64,000 nt of DNA from Coprinellus micaceus (Eukaryota; Basidiomycota; Agaricomycetes; Agaricales; Psathyrellaceae): positions 310,001 through 374,000 of the forward strand of contig OX596339.1 in assembly GCA_951394405.1 (NCBI GenBank), given 5' to 3'. Below, piece by piece: positions 21,070-32,500 of this stretch (position 1 is its first letter; each line of letters opens with the position of its first letter). The notes below the pieces were generated by a model. That model had not been told where the DNA came from, searched no databases, and saw only the letters and a program-made list of their open reading frames with translations. Both the position numbers and the translations under genes were made by a program.

Positions 21070-22205
21070 AGCTCCGGTGTATGTGGTGTAGACTCGGTAG
21101 TTCTCAGTCAGGGGCAGGTGTTTATGGTGCTTCATTTACGGCCTGCCTAGATAAGCGCCGAACACCTTCTTCTCTTGGAGGTGTATTTGGTGTTGCTGTG
21201 GAAGCCCGGGGGAAGCGGATTAATCCGAAATTGCGATCCCTCCATAGTGTATGTGGTGCAGGCAATAAATTCTTTTTTCATAAAATTGGCGTGTATGAGG
21301 ATGGTGCATGAAGTGCTTGGACCGTTGCAACCGGGGGGCGGTGGGACTGCATTATGCCCGAGGTGCATCTGGGGCGTCCGATCGAAATTATCGACTGAAA
21401 GGTACATTCGGGCTGAGGTATCTATGGCGCCGTTCGTGAAGGTCATTCAGATTGGGACTCAGATTGACCGGTCAATGAGTGCGCAGAACTGGGTCAGAGG
21501 GACCCAAGCGTGTAAACGGGTGTTCGGAGACATTTCCCCAATCGGGTTCAATGAAGGATAGCATGAGGGGTATGTGGTGTCACTGTGTCAGCGGCAGAAG
21601 GTGCGAGTCATACTGTCAACCAAGGTGCATGTGGTGTAGGCGTCCCGGGATTGGGGACGGCCTTGAACCAAGGTGCATGTGGTGTGGGAGTCCCATAATT
21701 GGCGATGGTTGTCATGAGAGGCGTATTGAGGTGTATGTGGTGTCGAGAACCAAAATCGGCTGTACTTCTCGGAGATGGTGCATGTGGTGTGACGACCGCA
21801 ATGCTAGTCCACAAGGGCGCTAATAGAAGGATCGGCGGGTTCTTGAGGACGAGGTGCATGTGGTGTTGAGAACCAGATCAGGCTATTTTCAATAAACAAG
21901 GTGTATGTGGTGCAGGGTATTAAGTATGAATGCAACTTAAGGTGCATGTGGTGCCAAGGGCCGAATTCAGCAGCCACGGGGGGGGGGGGTCTAGAATCGG
22001 GGTCAGGAAGGTGTAAATGGTGCGCGCCAGTGTCGAAGGAACGGTGTATCTGGTGCACCACGGTAGGAAAGTGACGAGGTGTATGTGGTGGCACGGGCCG
22101 CATTTGGGCGTTTATATTGGCAGTACTCCGGGCTTTGGTGTAAGTGGTGTGGGCGCTAGCTGGGTGGGAGGCGCTGTTCTTTGGGTTTCCGGTGCATGAG
22201 GTGCA
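21070..22205 (-). repeat. Right array of GGTGTATGTGGTG motifs (inverted)
   Basis: About 20 copies of AGGTG(C/T)ATGTGGTG, the reverse complement of the left-array motif, spaced 35-75 bp. Good copies are near 21077, 21247, 21624, 21671, 21730, 21776, 21853, 21900, 21941, 22009, 22043, 22079, 22137 and 22191. Sequence between motifs is mostly unrelated. A run of ten or more G lies at about 21978-21989. Together with the left array it forms a long inverted arrangement around the KDZ region. Confidence 0.65.
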
Positions 22206-22231
22206 TTCAGGCGGGGCCTGAGTGCCTGCCT

Positions 22232-22301
22232 GAGGGGCAGGACTACAATCATTGTCAAACTTGCACCACTCGACCCACTACAATCATTGTCGTTGGTGCA
22301 T
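22232..22301 (-). repeat. Right end repeat of candidate large transposon
   Basis: The reverse complement of this stretch aligns to about 3716-3785 over roughly 66 bp with short gaps, including two ACAATGATTGT boxes and GTGGTGCAAG. Immediate flanks on the two sides differ, so no target-site duplication supports the exact end. Confidence 0.58.
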
Positions 22302-22473
22302 CACTCTGACCTTAGCGGCTGCAATAGCTGGACCTGTACGCTGATACAGCAGAATTGGGCACCGGGTCATAAAAATCGCTACATAATCGAGAGTGCTGTG
22401 CCATAGTGGGGTGATAGAGAGTTGTAGCGGATACTGTGTTGCATCCCCAGTGCGCGTGACGATCTCAATAAAA

Positions 22474-23733
22474 TCACTTGGTCATCTGCCTTGTCGCCTT
22501 GATGCCCTTCGAGACTTTAACCCAATAAATGACGCCAATCACCAACAACACCAACGCCTCCACCCCCGCCAAACTCGCAATAACGTACCTCGAGACCCGC
22601 TCTTGCAAGTCGCTCCGACCCTCATACCGCTGGTACCTCAATACTGACGTTACTGCGACACACCCTGCCCACATGCAGGCAATCACCAACGCCACGAAAG
22701 CGTAGAGCCTTCGGGGCCTGTCTCCCCGTGCGGACTTGGCGTGAAGGACTGCCATCATATGGAATGTGACGGTCGTCCCATAGGTCGTAATGGTGAACCA
22801 CGACGATTGGGAGGGAGATACAACGTCGAAACAGAAGGCGACTGTCGAGAGGACAAGGGAGATGGCGTGAAGAGGTTGGCCTTTCAGTTCTTTGAACCAC
22901 CCCAATCCAAAGAGCGAAATGAGGTGGTATGCGGATATGACGATCCCGGAGAAGAATAGAACCGCGGTAACGATTGTAAAGGCCAAATCGAACTCGGCGC
23001 AGAGCATGACGAGGGACATTCCAGCGAGGCAAGACGCCATGAACTGAAGGAGCATGCAGAACACGATGCGCGCTTCCATCGGCGGTTTCGGTTTCGGAAC
23101 GTGAAGGGAAAAATGGCATGCGAGTGCAGCGTTGACGGCGGCGATCGCTGCTACAGTGAGGTTGAGGGTGACTGCGAGGAGTCCAAGCATGAGTGCGAGA
23201 GAGTAGGTGGAGTAGACGTGGCGTCCGGAGTTGGCATCGTCTTGGTGAAAGAGCTGTACGTTCAGCGTGTCCCCGGTTAGGAGGTCGTTCATGAAGGCGA
23301 GGACAGCCGCTTGGACGCCGCCAGTGAATGTAGACTAACGCGTTGGATGAATAAAGGGGTCTGACTGTGATCGATGTTCACGTACAATCATGATGATGTT
23401 TGTGAATTGGTTGTAGAACGTCATGAAGTACTCTCGCGATTCTGTACACGATGATAAGTCCCTGAGCTACGCTCGGGCAATAATACAACCTGAACGCACC
23501 CTTGTCCTGTCCTGGGGATTCTTCCTGAGTTTCCTCCACCTTCAGGGAGTCCGCCTTTATCCCTCCTTTCTCGTCAACCCCACCATTCGAATCCATCACG
23601 ATCGTGGCTCCAGTAGGGGCCCGGAAATGCTTGTGAACGTCAGCCTCATTGGGGCGAATAATGGTGCCTACAAATGCTTCAATTCTGTTTCTCAGCGATG
23701 AAGGGTTGGAAGCTAACCTCTCTGGGTAGACAT
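22474..23733 (-). CDS. Polytopic membrane protein of unknown function (paralogue 1)
   Basis: Four exons, 23718-23733, 23500-23667, 23386-23441 and 22474-23334, give 366 residues. The first coding exon has only 16 nt (ATG plus 13), and exon 3 has 56 nt, exactly as in the paralogue at 31287. After a hydrophilic N terminus, YFMTFYNQFTNIIMI and STFTGGVQAAVLAFMNDLL lead to about five or six hydrophobic segments, such as LMLGLLAVTLNLTVAAI, FTIVTAVLFFSGIVI and ASLAGVEALVLLVIGVI. I know no function; similar proteins are deposited as hypothetical in Agaricomycetes. No signal peptide or catalytic motif is visible. The matching intron phases argue for a real gene. Confidence 0.82.
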
Positions 23734-24835
23734 GTACAACTAGCCTGGATCCTGAGGCCTAAGGGGTGATAACAGAGAAGGTAGAAGAGACGGGAAGGGC
23801 GTCACAGAGCAGAGAAGCGATCTCCATCCCTAGCTGTCTAGCCCTTATAAACGGAGGATCGTAAACACGAGCTTCGTATCACAGGAAAGGTCACACACCA
23901 ATTGTTCCCCCGAAATTCGGGGCGCCCAAGGCACGGGGTCCTGGTCAGTATATATTTCCTCTGTGCTAGTAAGTACCCATTGAGTAACGACCATTGATTC
24001 CTCTTATCAGTAAGGGGCCGAGTGCTGATCGAACATGGGCGTTATGAAGAAGAGGAGAGCCAGCGCCCAGGCAATGGCGGATAGGAGTCAGAAACGAGGC
24101 TAAATGAAACGTTATCATCTAGGAAAATAGGCGCCCATACAGAAGCACACCCAAGGAACCCTACCTTGTGTTCTATTGGGGTTGCCTCGTTGGTTTCATT
24201 AAAATGGCCACAAGGTCTGATGTACCGTTGGGGCCGGAAAAAAATAGGCGCTGGAGATGCCTCGATTTTTTGTCGACGGCCAGGTGCAAGGTACTATGAA
24301 GATATCTTGTTCGTAGTACGGTAAAGGGGGCATTCACCATATACTGCGAACCGCTGGCGCTTTAGATTGTATTTGGAGTACCCAGTCCCAGCGATGGCCG
24401 TTTGGTCCATTGGGACCCAGTATGCGCACTTTCGGCGTATGTCCCACCCGATCCTGAACCCGCGCTGTTTCCGGTACCCAACATGGGGAAACTGGGCAAC
24501 GGGGGAGCATGGACGATGGGAGCAAGTTGAACTTCGGCGGTTGTAGGTGCCCGCCGCAGGAAGCTCAGTTCAGCCTTGGTGAGGCATGTTGGGGTCGTGG
24601 AGGTGCAGACGGCGAAACGAGCTGCCCCGTCTAGCAACGAGTAGAACCACTGGTAAGAAGTATAGGGCCAAACGAAGAACCTGGTGGTAAGAGTTCAAGT
24701 CGTCAGCAATGTCGCTGCCATGTGAAGGACCTTGAGATTAGATAAGATGGAGACTACACATCTGATCTTGAATTCCCAACAAAACAATTCGGTTTCCGGG
24801 TCGCGTCGATATTCGCGGGTCTTTGGAAGACCACC
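23734..24835. other. Gap without firm genes
   Basis: A minus-strand frame at 24334-24637 encodes a Gly/Ser/Pro-rich 91-residue stretch that could be the 3' exon of an unrecognised gene, but I could not build a start or upstream exons. Nothing else is supported. Confidence 0.35.
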
Positions 24836-26774
24836 ATGTCTGAGCACCACTACGTCTCTTCCGCACCTTTGCGGGAACGCTTCGGGACGAACTATGCCCC
24901 ATCGCGACGGGAACTCGCTGAAATCGAGTCCTTCCTCCCGTCTACTCGAAGGGAACTTCTGGAACTCTCCGCTAAAATCGACGAATTGAGAGCCCAGCAG
25001 TCCGCTTTGAAGGAGGTGGTGGACTCACTCGAAGCTCTCCGGGGGCCAATACGCCAAATTCCTCGTGAAATTCTCCAAGAAATCTTCCACCACTGTCTCC
25101 CAACCGACCACCTCCCTACCCTCGACAACTCTGAGGCGCCTCTCCTCCTCACCCGCGTGTGCCACTCCTGGAGAGCCCTAGCACAGGATATGCCCGGACT
25201 CTGGTCGCACGTCCGCATTGTAGTTCCCAGGGGAAGCGAGGCGCACGTTGACTTCCACCGCGGACGCGTCAAACGCTGGCTAGCCTGCACAAAGGCCGTC
25301 CCTGTGACCATTTCGCTCTGGTCCCGCAACCCATGTCCCGACGAGACAGAACTCTTCGAACCCTTTTTTACCGCAATTCTCCCCCACTCCTCCCACATCC
25401 AGACACTCAGCATCGACGTGGCTGACACCGTCCTCGAAGGTTTCCTTGAGCCCCCCCAGACTACGATCGATCCTAGCGCCTGGCCACTCCTCCGCAAGGT
25501 CGTCCTCGCCCGCGCGCTTACCTTCGAAAACGTTTACGGGGGCGGTGGGGCCGCTCCCTGGGCGCTCCCTCTCTGGAAGGCCCCAAACCTAAAGCACATC
25601 GCATGGAACTCGGTCTTTGACGACTTCCTGATGGTCGAAATAAACTGGGCGCGGCTGGAGGGCATCGAAGTGTGGTGGGAAGACCATGAAAGTTTCAAAT
25701 ATGTCAATGCTGCCCGTCGAGTTCAGACACTCTGCATGTTTAGTGCACGGGATGTTCGAAGGATCCTCCACCACGCTCCCCTCTTGCGGGAACTGCGAAT
25801 ACGGATTGCAGGGCACGACGAGCTATCCGATGTTGGCAAGGATCAACTTCCAATTCAAGGAATGCCGAAAACACTCGTTCTCCAACATCTTACGAAGCTC
25901 AACTTGTGGGACGCAGATATCGACCCCGATACCACGCCAACCGTATTGCTGCGCAATTTGCAACTCCCGGCTCTTCAGGAATTGACATATACGAACTCTA
26001 GCCTCGACGAGGACGCGGTAGCGTCGCCTCCCCACCCCTCGCCTAACGACCCACCCCTACTCCAATTCCTAAAAGCCCAGAAACAGCGTGTCGGAATCAA
26101 GAAGTTCACGGTTAGCTCCAACGCCATCCCGCGGAAAGCGTTCTTGGAGTGCTTGAGACTGATGCCTGACCTGGAGCAGTTGTGGGTTAGGTCTGGGTCT
26201 GAGAATATCCAGACGAACGAGGGGGGCGACGAGATAGTCGAGAAGATGACGGAGTGGCAGAGGCTGAACAGGGAGGTGATGCCGGATGACTCGGTGCTGG
26301 AGGTCTTGATTTATCTCGGAAAGGATGGGAAAGGTAAGGGTATTCTTCATTTGAGTCTTGAGTATGCTTGGCCTGACGCACACTCCAGGCAAGCATGCTC
26401 TGTGCCCTAAACTCCACAGTATCCGCTTCGACCGCTCGCAATGCACTTTCGAGGGCATCAGGCGGCTCGTCGAACAGCGAAGCCGTCTATCCCAGTTATC
26501 CCCTCCCCGCTGTGCAAAGGTCCAACGCCTGTCCTTCGACCTTCAAACGATCGATCGCCCAACCTGGGTTCCGCGAAACGCTCCGAGACTCGCGACATGC
26601 TCGTTGGAGGAGGAACTGCGCGACATGGGGACCGATGCCACAATCCAGATGCATTTGCAGAACGGTATAAGGGTTCGCCATCAGCCCCGAACGACCGGGA
26701 AGCGCCAATTTTATATTCCTAAGGAGGGGCTGTCAAATTCAGCCAGTAGGAAGATGGAGGAGGTTTGGTTATAG
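24836..26774 (+). CDS. F-box-like protein (F1)
   Basis: Two exons, 24836-26333 and 26389-26774, with a 55-bp intron, give 627 residues. A coiled-coil-prone N terminus (about residues 25-68) precedes an F-box-like domain at about 70-120 (PIRQIPREILQEIFHHCLP, then APLLLTRVCHSWRALAQ, then LWSHVRIV). The rest resembles irregular leucine-rich repeats (RELRIRIAG, LVLQHLTKLNLWD, LPALQELTY). F-box proteins are usually substrate receptors of SCF ubiquitin ligases; this subtype is greatly expanded in Agaricomycetes and individual substrates are unknown. The C-terminal exon contains CPKLHSIRFDRSQCTFEGIR. Closest relative in the window is F5 (51560-53532), which shares TNYAPS(R/E)REL and the intron position. 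Confidence 0.88.
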
Positions 26775-26807
26775 TGAAAAGCACTACATTGTTCCCGGAG
26801 AGTAGAG

Positions 26808-28034
26808 GAAAAGTTACTTTTTTAGCCTAACCTTTTCCAATGCCATCCTAACTTTTGGCCATTGGCCGTAACTTTCGAGGAATAAACGCCTCGAGGTACT
26901 CATTTGCCCCACCCACAATGTGCCCTCGGTGACCCCTGAGCTTCGTGTGCCTTCATACATACGATTTGAGGGTCCTACCCTTGGCTGCGTTCGAGGTTTC
27001 CACCCCTGGTAAAATTAAAATCGACAGTGTAGCATCGTACATAAGTGCCCGAGGTCGATTGTCCAGATAATATAGTACCCTGCAGAAGGCTGAGAGACGT
27101 ACCCGAGTGAATCATGCGGTATTGAACGGCGTCCGTCAGTCGAGCGTGAAATCCGAGAAACGAGAAAGTAACCTTCCGGCTAAGTTCGGCCGGCACGACT
27201 TCCGGCAGTGAAGTTACTGGAAAGTTACTTTCTAAAAGCACACCCTCGCGCTCCCAGTAAATCCCGCGAGGCCCAACTTCCCTTGAGCATGATATCAGTA
27301 ACGAGGCGCGAGATAAGCGGGGTATCAGATACCGTGACGTTAAGCGGTTAAAGCTCAGGCCTCTAAACAGGCGGCGGGCTTCGGCCTCAACTTGATGCTC
27401 CCCCAGAAAACGGCGGTACGTCTGCGCCGAGGCCCTTTTGAACCGTCCAGAGAGGTGTAGCCACTGTCATAGGTTACTTGGGGACAATTCGGTATTGGTG
27501 ATTTGCTTAGTGGCGGCCCAGGAAGAACACATACTACACCACGGTCACAATGTTTGCACCGCCGCCCGAACCCATTCAAGTAGCTACTATTTCCAAGTCC
27601 TGGCATCGAAATGGTGTATAAAATCCTCTTGGTGTCTAGAGAGCGTAACACAGTGACTCTAATTCCCATGCAGGGTCGCTATGGCCTTGAAGTGACACAA
27701 GTGAGCGGGGTGCAGAGATTAGGCGCCCGCCTGCAATTAAAACTCCGCTTGCTGTTCCAGAGCCAGACCTTTACGCACTGCGGCTCACTAAAATCCCATG
27801 AGCGACTTCCGAAGACTGGTATGCCTTTACGCTACCCCAAGGTCTACTGCCATCATGCTAGCTTTTGTGAGAACAGGGGCACCGGCCCTCTGGAGCCTTG
27901 CTTCTGCGAAAAAGTAAGTGATCAGAAAGTTAAATTGTTGGTGGCAGAGCCCACAAAAGTTACAGAGAAAAGTTATGAAACGTTAACTTTTTCGGTCAAA
28001 GTTAGCAGCAAAAAAGTTACTTTTTCAATCACCT
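26808..28034. repeat. Candidate element rich in AAAGTTA/TAACTTT motifs
   Basis: Near-inverted ends: GGAAAAGTTACTTTTTT at about 26808 and AAAAAAGTTACTTTTTC at about 28013-28031, followed inward by CCTAAC and, inverted, GTTAGCAGC. At least ten AAAGTTA or TAACTTT motifs cluster near the two ends and in the middle (27190-27240). No transposase is seen and no flanking duplication was found. It may be a decayed non-autonomous DNA transposon. There is no other supported gene in this stretch. Confidence 0.38.
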
Positions 28035-28505
28035 CGTTCGCGGCATTATATTCTCCGTCGTGGCTTTCCCGGCTTTAACACCGATCCTTCCACGCCCTTG
28101 ACTTCGAAGAGTTGGAGGGTGCCTGTCTTCGAGGGAGAGTTGTGGCATGCACCTGCGAAACACCTTGGAAAGTAGGGAACGAGAAGCAAGACCATCCCCG
28201 ACAACGATGTCATCGGCACGAACTTGACAAATGATGAGAGAGACAAGTTCCGGCGGGAGATTGAGCCGTATATGACTTGTAGGACTTCCCTATTGTCTCT
28301 TCATTAGAACCCTCTAGGGTTTACCAAGGGTTTACAACGTACATTCGGGTCGCGACGCAACTCTTAATTGGGTGAGATAGGGGTCGCGTTGCTTGGTTGT
28401 GCTTGGCAAGAAGCACGCGCCGAGATGCCGGGGCTGTGACGCGCCCACGGCAAGGGACGGCGAACCAGAATTGTCCATCTTCCTCCGCAACCACAATCTC
28501 CCCGA
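28035..28505. other. Upstream region of the Mdm35-like gene
   Basis: I see no coding region here. It presumably includes the promoter of the downstream gene; no clear TATA box was found. Confidence 0.35.
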
Positions 28506-28858
28506 ATGGCCTCAAGTCTCTCTCCAGAATGCACACCCCTGAAGACGACGTACGATGCGTGCTTCAATGCCTGGTTTGAAGGGTACCTCGAGCCAGCAGT
28601 CTCGAAAACCCCAGCCGAACGGACGGCCTACTCGAAGCAGAAGGCGGACGAGTTTGAGCAGAAGTGCGGGAAGGTTTGGAAGGATTACAAGGCTTGCGTG
28701 CAGGTGATTTCATGCCATTCTGGACGTAGACCTTGGCTGAGCTCGATGAATCTGTGTAGAATGCGATGAAGGCCGGTGGATTGGAGGGAGCACTGCAGCA
28801 GGCGAGAGACGAGCATCCTTTGGCTGGTCCTCCCAAAGCCGAGTCTTCTGGGCGTTGA
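28506..28858 (+). CDS. mdm35: Mdm35/TRIAP1-family mitochondrial intermembrane-space protein
   Basis: Two exons, 28506-28703 and 28760-28858, give 98 residues. Twin CX9C motifs are visible: Cys9-TPLKTTYDA-Cys19 and Cys54-GKVWKDYKA-Cys64, with FNAWFEGYLEP between them, which is diagnostic for the UPF0203/Mdm35/TRIAP1 family. Known role: imported into the mitochondrial intermembrane space by the Mia40 pathway, where it stabilises Ups/PRELI proteins and supports transfer of phosphatidic acid and phosphatidylserine between membranes. Length and motif spacing are normal. No targeting presequence is expected. This is the best-conserved housekeeping gene in the window. Confidence 0.93.
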
Positions 28859-29633
28859 GGGAGAATAAAAGCTTCACGATGACCCCACATACCCTCTCGC
28901 AGCGTTTCGTGGTGGGTCTCGTCTTTGCATGTTCTGTGTGATGACCGTATTGACTATTTGACCTCGACCAGAAGCCCAGACGGAGGCCCGACTCATCCTC
29001 TGGCTCAGCAAACGACGACAGCACTTCAGCAGAGCCCGTTCGTTCTGTTCGAGGTCTACCCTCGGTCGTCCCCAGGCAACAACAACGACTACAAGGTCAT
29101 GTTTCCTTCTACATTAGATGTACCTCCAGTCACCCCAACTCTCGATACACGTTCGGACCGGACCTACGAACATACGGTCAAAGGAGCCAGAGCTCTGTAA
29201 CTACCCAGCTAATGCACAATAAACTATTTTTTGACCTGATCCTTCGTTAACCCTCAGCGTTCAATCCCGTGTCAACCGAAGGACCTTTCAATGCAGAGGA
29301 ACCGCTCCAGGAATCTGCTAGGCACGAACAATGAGCTTCTCTCCCAAGATCCCACTCTCTTTGAAGGTGCAAGCGGAGGAGTTTGAGCGAAAGAGTTTCG
29401 ATACCGGTCCATGGATGACGCATCATACAGTGAACTCCTCCTGAAATCCCGACCGTGGCTGTCGAACACGCTGAGGATGAACAGCAGTTCAAGAAGGCAT
29501 CCCTTGACGCCCTCGTCGCCTCATTCAGTGCGTCCTCCCTCCGCCATTGCAAGAATTGGGAATCCTGCTGACATCCCCACCAACAGAACGATAGAACGGA
29601 CCGTCGCCTCGGTCTGAATGTACAGACGCAACC
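28859..29633. other. Gap with short ambiguous frames
   Basis: Several short plus-strand frames are rich in Ser, Pro and Arg and may be exons of the uncertain gene that follows, but none has a convincing start, splice pattern or recognisable domain. Confidence 0.3.
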
Positions 29634-30586
29634 TTGTCTTACGTCCGGAGAAATCGGTCCAACCTCCCGAGATCTGCAGGTTCTGGATTGTCGCAGTACA
29701 ATCTTAGAGCAGCTACGGATCCGTGCTCTTCCGCAATACCGATCCTCGCCACACCCACCCTCTCTCATCTTACCGGGGAAAGAGCTGCGTCGAGGTCCTC
29801 GAGCCTCGACATGGCTTCAACGAGTCGCCTCCTACCCTCGGCCTCTTCAGCATCGCCGAATCCACGGGATTCGGGTAACCGCACAGCGCAAACTCACTTC
29901 TCGAATGGTAGGGTCGATGGTTGTCACCTCAATCCCGACCACTTCACCTCCTCCTTTGGCCTCTCACCATGGGTACCCTCCCTTGTACCTCCCTTGTCCT
30001 ACCCATTCTCCTGGTCCAATGGGTACTCCTACGGCCACCGTTCCATGGCCACTTTCTCGCCAAGGCACCCCAGAATCGCTATGGGGACGATTCACATCAC
30101 GCTGGCAGTCGTTGGCGGAATCCTCGAGGACATCTCACTGGCAGGCACGATGCCTATCACGATCGCGTCGCTCCCATAACTAGGGCGACCTGCCCCACCC
30201 CCTTCCATTCTTCCCCCACCTCGATAGCTGGCGGAAGAACATTCGCCATCCGACCCACCATGTCGTCCCCAAACATCCCGCCAGTCCAACAAGCGTATTT
30301 CGCCAAGCGCCGGGAGCCTGTTCCTTACAACGCGAACACCACCTCAGGGTCAGCGAATGATGGAGGCTACGTCGACAGCGCCCATATCGGGTCCCACCAA
30401 AAAGCACTTCCCGCGTACGCCACCTACCAAGCACCAGAGAAAGTCGCGGTTCGGGGGGTTGCGTACGTCCAGTTCATGTCGACGCTTCAAACGATATTCC
30501 AATTGGGCATTCTGGTGTGCATGATTGCGATGGTGGCGAAACTGTATCAGGTCCCGAGTACAAGCTCGAGCAGCTCGCGATATTAG
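29634..30586 (+). CDS. Hypothetical protein with one C-terminal membrane segment, structure uncertain
   Basis: The firm part is the 3' frame from MSSPNIPPVQQAYF (ATG at 30260) to the stop at 30586, 108 residues. It ends in one hydrophobic segment (FMSTLQTIFQLGILVCMIAMV) followed by a Ser-rich tail. Upstream, Pro/Ser/His-rich coding-like sequence continues but in shifting frames (one around 29905-30183), which suggests missed introns or decay. I do not recognise the family. If only the 3' frame is translated, it would be a small tail-anchored-like protein. Confidence 0.4.
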
Positions 30587-31286
30587 GGGTCTCTGGGTGA
30601 GTCAGCCAATTGTGGCATTCCTGCTGCTGGCGTCAACTGATCGACGCCACATCTTACAGGGTCCCTCTCTGATGTATACCACTGTAAACTTGACATGAAG
30701 AGCAGTGTGCCCTTCGTAGTTGACAAAAACAAGGCCACTCCAGCGCCTATCTTTCCGGATCTCAACGGCAGGTCAGCGCTTCAGTCTCGTACTGAGATTC
30801 ATCAAGCAACGAGGTAACGCCGCAAACATGCAAAATGGGGTTCCTCAGGTGTGCCTCTGTCTGGGCGCCTATTTAGCAAGAAGCCACGTCCCGGCTCGCG
30901 TTTCATCCCACCTCGGTCCGACTCCCTTTCGCCGTTGTTTGGGCGCGGATTCAGCTTTGCTTCACAGCGCCCATTGACGATCGGCACCCATGCCCTGGTT
31001 GATGGAGCGAGTCAATGTTCGTTGCTCGTTGTATGCCTCGTGGCGCGCTGGGGAACGCCTATATGGCCGGGACCCTATCCCCTGGGCGCTCCCTCCCCTA
31101 GTTGGGTTGGCGCAGGTTGCTAAAACCCGATGCTGATGCATCAAGCTCGGCGCCTAAGGTCCTGCCTTTATTCATATACTGGAGTCCATGACAAACGTGG
31201 GTTAAATCTTTGTCCCCACCCCCTTCCCTCCCTAACCGCCCACCCTCTCTTCTTCTTGTGCCATCTCAGTCAATACTTGGTCGTAG
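30587..31286. other. Gap without recognised genes
   Basis: I see no supported coding or RNA feature. It includes the upstream region of the membrane-protein gene starting at 31287. Confidence 0.4.
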
Positions 31287-32500
31287 ATGGATTCAGAAAA
31301 GAGTGAGTCCCTTTCCCTCCCTCGCATTCGTCGCGCTGTGACCAACGACCCGCAGACGCGCTTCTATTCGATAAAGCTGGCCACTATGAAGGGACCGTTC
31401 CAATGGGAACCAACGACGAGAAAGGTGGAATGAAAGCGGGGGCAGCTGGTGCTCGGGGGGAGAAGGAGGCCCCTCCATGGGAAACAGGTGCGTGCTCAAC
31501 CGCTATATCCATGCATATCATCGACCGCTAAGTGTTGTACGCAGATCCTCGAGGCTATTACACGACGTTCTACAACCAGTTTGCCAACATCATCATGATC
31601 GTAAGTTGATATTCGTCATTCGAGGACCAACCGCGTGTTCATCAAGCACCTTAGTCTACGTTTACCGGGGGTGTCCAAGCTGCCGTCCTCGCGTTCATGA
31701 ACGACCTCCTATCCGGGGAAGCCCTCAAGGTGCAGCTATTTCATGAAAGCGAAGACAATCCTGGACGCCACATCTACTCGGCCTACTCCCTCGGCCTGAT
31801 GCTGGGACTACTCGCAGTCGCCCTCAACCTCACTGTCGCAGCAGTCGCCGCCGTCAACGCTGCGCTCGCTTGCCATTTCTCCCTGCACATTCCCTCGCCT
31901 AAACCCCCAATGGAAGCGCGCATCGTGTTCTGCATGTTCATCCAGTTCATGGCGTCCGGTCTCGCCGGAATCTCCCTCGTCATGCTCTGCTTCGAATTCG
32001 ACGTTGCTTTCACAATCGTGACTGCCGTACTGTTCTTCTCAGGGATCGCCATCTCAGCCTATCACCTCATTTCACTCTTCGGAACGGCATGGTTCTCAAA
32101 GCTAAAGCGACAGCCCCTCCACGCCGTCTCCCTGGCGGTCTCGACAGTTGCTTTCTGCTTCGACGTCGTATCACCCTCCCAATCGTCGTGGTTCACCATT
32201 ACGACCTATGGTACGACAGTCACATACCACATGATGGCTGTCCTCCAAAATAAGTCTGCAAATGGTGATCGACCACGCCGGCTCTACGCCTTCACGGTGA
32301 TCGTGATTGCTTGCATGTGGGCTGGGTGTATCATAGTGACATGCTTGTTGAAGTACGAGCGATGGGAAGGCAATAACGACTTACAGGAGAAAGTCACGAA
32401 ATATGTGATCTCAACGTTGGCCGGTGTGGAGGTCTTGGTGCTGACAGCGATCGGTGTCAGGTACTGGTTAGCGGTGGCGAAGTGGCAGAGGTCCAACTAA
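31287..32500 (+). CDS. Polytopic membrane protein of unknown function (paralogue 2)
   Basis: Exons 31287-31302, 31356-31487, 31545-31600 and 31655-32500 give 349 residues. The 16-nt first exon and the 56-nt third exon match the paralogue at 22474-23733. The N-terminal 60 residues are hydrophilic and divergent. From DPRGYYTTFYNQFANIIMI on, the two proteins are closely similar. Hydrophobic segments include LMLGLLAVALNLTVAAVAAV, ARIVFCMFIQFMASGLAG, AFTIVTAVLFFSGIAI, FTVIVIACMWAGCIIV and GVEVLVLTAIGVRYWL. The region between them (SPSQSSWFTITTYGTTVTYH) is nearly invariant in the pair. No function is known to me; the genes probably arose by duplication, with an F-box gene and mdm35 between them. 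Confidence 0.85.

Noticed and set aside
21978..21989. Poly-G run as a possible G-quadruplex signal
   Set aside because: A single homopolymer in a decayed repeat array, prone to sequencing error; no context suggests function.
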